46,863 nucleotides of DNA from positions 1-46,863 of the forward strand of contig CAUJIP010000125.1 in NCBI GenBank assembly GCA_963205235.1, in the 5' to 3' direction. The position numbers and the translations under genes are program-made. The notes under the pieces were generated by a model that was not told the origin of the DNA, made no database searches, and saw only the letters and a program-made list of their open reading frames with translations. Of this stretch, positions 42,495 to 46,863 are shown piece after piece. The DNA is from Pseudomonadota bacterium (lineage in GTDB: Bacteria; Pseudomonadota; Alphaproteobacteria; Rhodobacterales; Rhodobacteraceae). Each line of letters starts with the position of its first letter. Within the stretch, counting starts at the first letter, position 1.

Positions 42495-43288
42495 CCGCTG
42501 AGGTGAATGGAGTGCAACCGATCCTGCAAGCCAAGGGTCTGATGAAACGCTATGGCACCGTTGTCGCGATGAGCGGCTGCGACTTTGACCTGATGCCGGG
42601 CGAAATCCTGGCCGTCATCGGCGACAATGGCGCGGGCAAGTCGACACTGATCAAGGCCCTGTCGGGGGCAGTTGTCCCCGACCATGGCGAGATCCTGCTG
42701 GACGGCCAACAGGTGAACTTCCGCAGCCCCGACGATGCCCGCGCCTTGGGGATCGAAACGGTCTACCAGAACCTTGCCATGTCGCCGGCCCTGTCGATTG
42801 CCGACAACATGTTCCTTGGACGGGAATGGCGGAAACCTGGCATCCTCGGTTCGGTCTTTCGCAAGATGGACCGCACCCGGATGGAGAAATTCGCCCGTGA
42901 CAAGCTGTCGGAACTGGGCCTGATGACCATTCAGGACATCACGCAGCCGGTGGAAACCTTGTCGGGTGGTCAGCGGCAGGGTGTGGCCGTGGCACGGGCG
43001 GCGGCTTTCGGGTCCAAGGTCGTGATCCTGGACGAACCCACTGCCGCGCTGGGCGTGAAGGAAAGCCGTCGCGTGCTGGAGTTGATCCGCGATGTCCGGG
43101 CGCGCGGGATTCCGATCATCCTGATCAGCCACAACATGCCCCATGTGTTTGAAGTGGCCGACCGGATCCACATCCACCGCCTTGGCCGCAGGCTTTGCGT
43201 CATCAACCCCAAGGACTATTCGATGTCCGACGCGGTGGCCTTCATGACCGGAGCAAAACTCCCCGAAGGCGTGAACGAGGCCGCATGA
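42491..43288 (+). CDS. frcA: Sugar ABC transporter ATP-binding protein, FrcA type
   Basis: A 265-residue ATPase with a single nucleotide-binding domain, unlike the two-domain RbsA/XylG proteins and like rhizobial FrcA. It shows Walker A GDNGAGKST, Q-loop VYQNLAMSPAL, signature LSGGQRQGVAVARA, Walker B VVILDEPTAALG and switch His in LISHNMP. The start ATG overlaps the frcC stop; an in-frame ATG seven codons earlier is less likely. It powers uptake with FrcB and FrcC. Confidence 0.9.
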   Translation: MTAEVNGVQPILQAKGLMKRYGTVVAMSGCDFDLMPGEILAVIGDNGAGKSTLIKALSGAVVPDHGEILLDGQQVNFRSPDDARALGIETVYQNLAMSPALSIADNMFLGREWRKPGILGSVFRKMDRTRMEKFARDKLSELGLMTIQDITQPVETLSGGQRQGVAVARAAAFGSKVVILDEPTAALGVKESRRVLELIRDVRARGIPIILISHNMPHVFEVADRIHIHRLGRRLCVINPKDYSMSDAVAFMTGAKLPEGVNEAA

Positions 43289-43902
43289 CCCCCGCAGCGC
43301 TGGCCGAACTGATCGTCCGGCGCGCGGCCGACACACCGGGGCGGCGGTTCATCGCTGCCCTGGCAGGCCCGCCCGGCGCGGGCAAGTCGACGCTGGCCGC
43401 AAACTTGGTGTCCCTGATCGGCAAAGCGGCCAAAGTCGTGCCGATGGACGGGTTTCACTATGACGACGGCATCCTGATTGCCCGGGGTCAACGCAGCCGA
43501 AAAGGCGCACCCGAGACCTTTGATGTCGCAGGTTTCGCCCATCTCCTTTCCAGGCTGCAAGTCGAGGATGAGGTCGCCATCCCGATCTTCGACCGCTCGT
43601 TGGAACTGTCGCGCGGGTCGGCAGATATTGTCGGTTCTGACCAGCGCATCCTGATTGCCGAGGGGAACTATCTTCTGTTGAACGAAGCCCCCTGGACTGA
43701 TCTGGGCCGGTATTTCGACTTGACCGTGATGATCCATGTTTCCGAGGCTGAACTTGACCGCCGCCTTCTGGATCGCTGGGCGCAGTATGGAAAGACCGCC
43801 GAGGAAGCCCGGGCCTGGATCGACGGCAATGACCTGCCGAACATCCGCCGGGTCCAGAAGCACAGCCGCAGGGCGGATGAAACGCTTCTCTGGCGCGGCT
43901 GA
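43285..43902 (+). CDS. frcK: FrcK-like P-loop kinase family protein
   Basis: A 205-residue P-loop protein of the uridine kinase/pantothenate kinase-like group, with Walker A GPPGAGKST (28-36), VPMDGFHYDD and LIAEGNYLLL. The same gene follows frcBCA in Sinorhizobium (frcK), where it was proposed as a sugar kinase, but the reaction is not certain. ATGA overlap with frcA places it in the same operon. It is the last gene before a convergent GH78-type gene. Confidence 0.83.
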   Translation: MTPAALAELIVRRAADTPGRRFIAALAGPPGAGKSTLAANLVSLIGKAAKVVPMDGFHYDDGILIARGQRSRKGAPETFDVAGFAHLLSRLQVEDEVAIPIFDRSLELSRGSADIVGSDQRILIAEGNYLLLNEAPWTDLGRYFDLTVMIHVSEAELDRRLLDRWAQYGKTAEEARAWIDGNDLPNIRRVQKHSRRADETLLWRG

Positions 43903-43953
43903 GGAGCTTCTTCCACATCAGGTCAGATGCCGGGTCTTGACGACGATCTATGG

Positions 43954-44001
43954 GGTCAGGGCGGCCATCAATAGAGGCCAGCCGCTATCAAGGCCCTGAC
44001 C
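43954..44001. terminator. Inverted repeat between convergent frcK and GH78 genes
   Basis: GGTCAGGGC (43954-43962) is exactly complementary to GCCCTGACC (43993-44001), with a 30-base loop containing GGCC repeats. A smaller GGGAC/GTCCC hairpin lies at 44039-44054 next to the GH78 stop. Together they can end transcription from both sides of the 153-bp convergent gap, which holds no gene. Confidence 0.5.
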
Positions 44002-44055
44002 AAGGGACAAGGAACTGTCTGCTTCAGCCTTGCCCGCAGGGACGCTGCAGTCCCG

Positions 44056-46173
44056 TCAAGCGGTCCCAGCAGACTGAGACATTCCGTTCTTCGGATTCGG
44101 CGCCCTGGTGATGCGGTCGCCCGAACCCATCAGCCAGCCCAACGGGTGCGCCGAGAACCCGTGGCAAGCTGATCCGTCGGGAAAGTCGATTGCCCAGTTT
44201 TCCCAGCAGGTTGGCAAGCCCGTCCTGGCCCAGCGTCCCCACCGCAGCGCAATGATGCGGTCGATGTCATCCTTGCGCCCGACTTTGTGCAGCGCCTGAA
44301 AGACATAGTGGTGCATGAACGGGCTGGCGAGGACCAGCTTTCCCGCCTGTGTCGCGTCCTCTGGGTCAAGCGAGCGGGCAATGATTGAATCGGTCAGGAT
44401 TGTCGCGTCCGGGCCGGTTGCGATCCCGGTCAGAACAACGAAAGCCAAGGCAAGCTGGCTGGCCGCAGCGCCGTCGGGGCTTTCCTGCCAGCCGCTGCTG
44501 CCCAGATGGGTCGACAGGATCGCCAAGCGCAGCGATGCCGCCCGATCACGCCAGCCTGCGACCTCGGGCGCCTGCAAGGCGGTGCCAAGACCTGCGGCCA
44601 GTTGCAGCGCGTGAAGATAGCGCAGGTTGTAGGTCAGGTTCGGCTCGGATCGGTCCATCGGAGACCAGTCCAGAAACAGCCTACGCCCCGGTTGGCTGCG
44701 GATCAGCCCGTCATCCCCTACATCTGCGGCGAACCTGTCCAGCATCCGGCACAGCACAGGCCAATGACGCAGCAGAAGCGCGCCGTCATCGCGGCCCGGA
44801 TGGCGTGACCAGACGTCCAGAAGCTCGACCCAGGAAAAGTTGTAGTCGGTGATGACATAAGCGGGCACGTCTCCCGGCAGGACCGAGGGCAGGATGCCAT
44901 CATCGGCCATGCCTTCGGCAGCAAGGTCTATGGCAAGTTGCAAGGGACTTGCGTCGTCGGTGAGAGCCAAAAGCGCAAAGGACTGGGCCACGACATCGCC
45001 CAGCCACATGCTGCTTTCGCGCCAGACCGAATCGACAAATCCATCCTGCAGGCAGGCCAGCGTCGTGCGCAGGCACATTCGGACGACCGAATTCAGGGTC
45101 GGGTCCGCAAGGTCGGGCAGAGGGCGCGTGTCCAGCAAAGAGCTTGGAAGTCGGACATGGAACTGCGGGGCAGGGAGGCCGTCCCGGACAGTCTCAAGCC
45201 GGAAGACCAGATAGCGCCCGCCGCGTAGGGTGAACCCTTCAACTTCTTGCCGCCCGTCCCGCAGGGTCGTGCCGTCGGTCGGACGCATCCGGCAATAGGT
45301 GGCCGGGTCGGATATCAGCACATCATCGCCGTGCAGTTTTTCGGCGTATGAGATGGTCAGCCGGTCGCCGGAACTTGCGGTGATCGTGGCACCCGCCACG
45401 CAGACCCGGCTTTCCCCAAGATCAAAGACCCAGATTGCAGTCTGACCGGCTGAAAGACTTGCCGGGATCTCTGCGCGCGGGCAGGTCGAATAGGCAGCGC
45501 GCAGGCTGGAATGCGGGTCGTTCAGATCACGGTCGGGCAGTGTGGGGCCAAGACGGGTTTCCCAAGGGTGGGACAGCAACCGAAGCTCTTCCGTCAGAAG
45601 CGGTGTCCTGCGGGGGCGCAAGCCTGCCCAGATCGGCCCCGCTGGCGGTTGCACGATGCGGGCCGTGGACCAGCCTGTCACATCCGCTTTGGTCCAGTCC
45701 TCCACCCGGGTCAGATCGCGCAGCTCGGCTCCGGTGCCATAGATCGACACCCTTGGAACCAGGGCCGACCATGAGAGATCGCGCCGCACGCGCCAGTCAC
45801 GGTTGCTGACCAGACGGATTTCGCTGTCTGCCTGTAGCCAGGCAATCAGACCGCAGGCGCTGCGATGCACATGGGAAAAATGCGAATAGCCGGGGGAATA
45901 GACCTGGACGGCGATCCGGTTCCGCCCCGGCGTCAGCTTGTCCGAAATGTCCCGCACATCGACGGCCATGGACGCGGGCCATGAGCGCTCGGGACCGCGT
46001 CCGATGAAATGGCCATTGATCCAAAGCCGATAGCGGCTGTCGGCGGTCAGGTGCAGCATTGCCCGAGTTGGAACCTTGGCAAGCTCTAGATCGACGCGAA
46101 AGTTTAGATAGCACTCGGACAAGTCAAAGGGATGGTCAGACCCGATCCAGAATGCCCCCTCTGGAGCCTTCAA
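44056..46173 (-). CDS. Alpha-L-rhamnosidase-like glycoside hydrolase (GH78 type)
   Basis: A 705-residue protein with an N-terminal beta-sandwich carbohydrate-binding-like region (YRLWINGHFIGRGPER, about 45-65), further beta domains, and an (alpha/alpha)6 barrel from ~390. The GH78 catalytic-region motif appears as DSVWRESSMWLGDV, with the conserved Glu in RES and Trp/Gly/Asp in WLGD. C-terminal SAHPLGWLMG fits the family end. No signal peptide is evident, so a cytosolic enzyme acting on imported oligosaccharides or rhamnosides is likely. It starts in the last codon of the UroD-like gene (ATGA). Relation to the frc transporter is unproven, as the genes are convergent. Confidence 0.82.
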   Translation of the reverse strand: MKAPEGAFWIGSDHPFDLSECYLNFRVDLELAKVPTRAMLHLTADSRYRLWINGHFIGRGPERSWPASMAVDVRDISDKLTPGRNRIAVQVYSPGYSHFSHVHRSACGLIAWLQADSEIRLVSNRDWRVRRDLSWSALVPRVSIYGTGAELRDLTRVEDWTKADVTGWSTARIVQPPAGPIWAGLRPRRTPLLTEELRLLSHPWETRLGPTLPDRDLNDPHSSLRAAYSTCPRAEIPASLSAGQTAIWVFDLGESRVCVAGATITASSGDRLTISYAEKLHGDDVLISDPATYCRMRPTDGTTLRDGRQEVEGFTLRGGRYLVFRLETVRDGLPAPQFHVRLPSSLLDTRPLPDLADPTLNSVVRMCLRTTLACLQDGFVDSVWRESSMWLGDVVAQSFALLALTDDASPLQLAIDLAAEGMADDGILPSVLPGDVPAYVITDYNFSWVELLDVWSRHPGRDDGALLLRHWPVLCRMLDRFAADVGDDGLIRSQPGRRLFLDWSPMDRSEPNLTYNLRYLHALQLAAGLGTALQAPEVAGWRDRAASLRLAILSTHLGSSGWQESPDGAAASQLALAFVVLTGIATGPDATILTDSIIARSLDPEDATQAGKLVLASPFMHHYVFQALHKVGRKDDIDRIIALRWGRWARTGLPTCWENWAIDFPDGSACHGFSAHPLGWLMGSGDRITRAPNPKNGMSQSAGTA

Positions 46174-46863
46174 TTAAGCGTGCCATATTGCTGCGCCAGC
46201 TTGTTCACCAGCCGGTAAGCCCGGACCAGTCTTGCAGGCGGAATATCGGCCTGGATGAAATGTCCGCCGTTGAAGATGAAGCCACCGCCGGGTGCATAGA
46301 TGCCGAAGCGCTCGGTGATGTATTCGTCCAACTCGTCCCCGTCATATTTCAACAGCCCGTCCACCACATCAAGCGAGCCGTAGATGACGATCTTGTCGCC
46401 ATACTTTGCCTTTATCTCGCGTGGGTCCATGCCCGCACTTTCCTGCACCGGATGCCATGAAGTATAGCCCATCTCGACGATGTCATCGAGGATCTGCATG
46501 ATGTAGCCATCAGAATGCAGGTTGACCGGCAATCCCCGGCTGCGCGCATGCTGCACCACCCGCATCGCATAGGGCTTGATCAGCTGGCGCCAGGATTTCG
46601 GATTGAACAGCATTGTGCCGTTCGATCCCCAGTCATCCGACAGCGTCATCATGTCCACGCCCGCTTCGACCATCTGGTCGACCTGGACGCACATCCAATC
46701 GGCATAGCGGTCAAAGAACGATGCCATCAGATCGGGGTTGCCGCCCAGATTCATCCAGCAGTTCTCGATCCCAAGAAAGGACGAAGTCCCCTCGACCATG
46801 CCCCAGCAATGCGCCAGCACGCAGCGCTTGCCCTTGTGGTCGCGGATCGCGGTGGCGATGTTG
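46170..46863 (-). CDS. Uroporphyrinogen-decarboxylase-family protein, C-terminal part (runs off right edge)
   Basis: About 230 C-terminal residues of a UroD/MtaA-type TIM-barrel protein, open through the window edge (frame starting NIATAIRDHKGKRCVLAHCW). Features include LSDDWGSNGTMLFNPKSWRQLIKPY, LHSDGYIMQILDDIVEMG and GGGFIFNGGHFIQADIPP. Such proteins outside heme synthesis are often corrinoid-linked methyltransferases or uncharacterised enzymes in sugar loci. Co-transcription with a GH78-type rhamnosidase suggests a carbohydrate or O-methyl-sugar role rather than heme synthesis; this is inference. The N-terminus is not in the window. Confidence 0.82.
   Translation of the reverse strand, partial: NIATAIRDHKGKRCVLAHCWGMVEGTSSFLGIENCWMNLGGNPDLMASFFDRYADWMCVQVDQMVEAGVDMMTLSDDWGSNGTMLFNPKSWRQLIKPYAMRVVQHARSRGLPVNLHSDGYIMQILDDIVEMGYTSWHPVQESAGMDPREIKAKYGDKIVIYGSLDVVDGLLKYDGDELDEYITERFGIYAPGGGFIFNGGHFIQADIPPARLVRAYRLVNKLAQQYGTLN

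Noticed and set aside
1-46863. tRNA, rRNA, CRISPR array, insertion sequence or phage genes
   Set aside because: I looked for cloverleaf-like segments, regularly spaced repeats, transposase motifs and terminal inverted repeats and saw none.

Overview
The window looks like a chromosomal segment of a high-GC alphaproteobacterium, most likely Rhodobacterales (Rhodobacter/Paracoccus-like). The evidence is the serine-cycle block with Mcl1-type malyl-CoA lyase, the rhizobial/rhodobacterial Frc sugar transporter order, pervasive 4-nt ATGA start/stop overlaps, and a short GC-rich hairpin repeat ending in ATATTT that I recognise from this group. Coding density is very high. I see no tRNA, rRNA, IS element, prophage or CRISPR array. 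The genes are almost all catabolic, arranged as six modules.

(1) 1-6.7 kb, serine cycle for C1/C2 assimilation: glycerate 2-kinase (partial) and malyl-CoA lyase on the minus strand, a LuxR-type regulator with a degenerate receiver domain, and a divergent operon of serine-glyoxylate aminotransferase, malate-CoA ligase (mtkA, mtkB) and hydroxypyruvate reductase. (2) 6.7-24.3 kb, carnitine/betaine catabolism around a GlxA/CdhR-type regulator. One arm (minus, 14.7 to 6.7 kb) carries a BKACE enzyme, a spermidine/putrescine-type ABC transporter, an acyl-CoA dehydrogenase and an ADP-forming acyl-CoA synthetase. A second minus arm (20.3 to 16.0 kb) carries an aldehyde dehydrogenase, a luciferase-like monooxygenase, a CaiD-like hydratase and carnitine dehydrogenase. 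The divergent plus arm (20.4 to 24.3 kb) carries a RidA protein, an alpha/beta hydrolase, a CaiB-type CoA-transferase fused to a flavin reductase, and a DUF1185 protein. Together these suggest gamma-butyrobetaine/carnitine conversion towards glycine betaine, plus an oxidative step resembling the Rut and trigonelline pathways.

(3) 24.3-26.7 kb: a kinase fused to a class-III PLP phospho-lyase, of the hydroxylysine/ethanolamine-phosphate type. (4) 27.2-38.2 kb: aerobic 2-aminobenzoate (anthranilate) degradation through CoA thioesters. A plus-strand operon holds a 2-aminobenzoyl-CoA monooxygenase/reductase, SDR, MarR regulator, atypical crotonase, acyl-CoA dehydrogenase, thioesterase, RidA-like protein and CoA ligase. 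A divergent minus-strand operon holds lower beta-oxidation (crotonase, 3-hydroxyacyl-CoA dehydrogenase, PcaF/PaaJ-type thiolase). Tandem TTTCAAG palindromes lie between them.

(5) 38.2-43.9 kb: a fructose-type ABC transporter frcBCAK with a divergent FucU/RbsD mutarotase and ROK repressor, and a 17-bp palindrome between them. frcB carries an apparent single-base insertion that splits the reading frame. (6) 44-46.9 kb: a GH78 alpha-L-rhamnosidase-like protein and a uroporphyrinogen-decarboxylase-family protein that runs off the right edge.

A plausible physiological link is that methylated amines (carnitine to betaine) yield C1 units and acetyl-CoA, which the serine-cycle enzymes of module 1 can assimilate. 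The strongest candidate for something undescribed is the 16-24 kb divergent locus, in which carnitine-type enzymes are mixed with a two-component flavin monooxygenase set and a CoA-transferase/flavin-reductase fusion. All functions come from reading the sequence and recalled family motifs; no database search was run.
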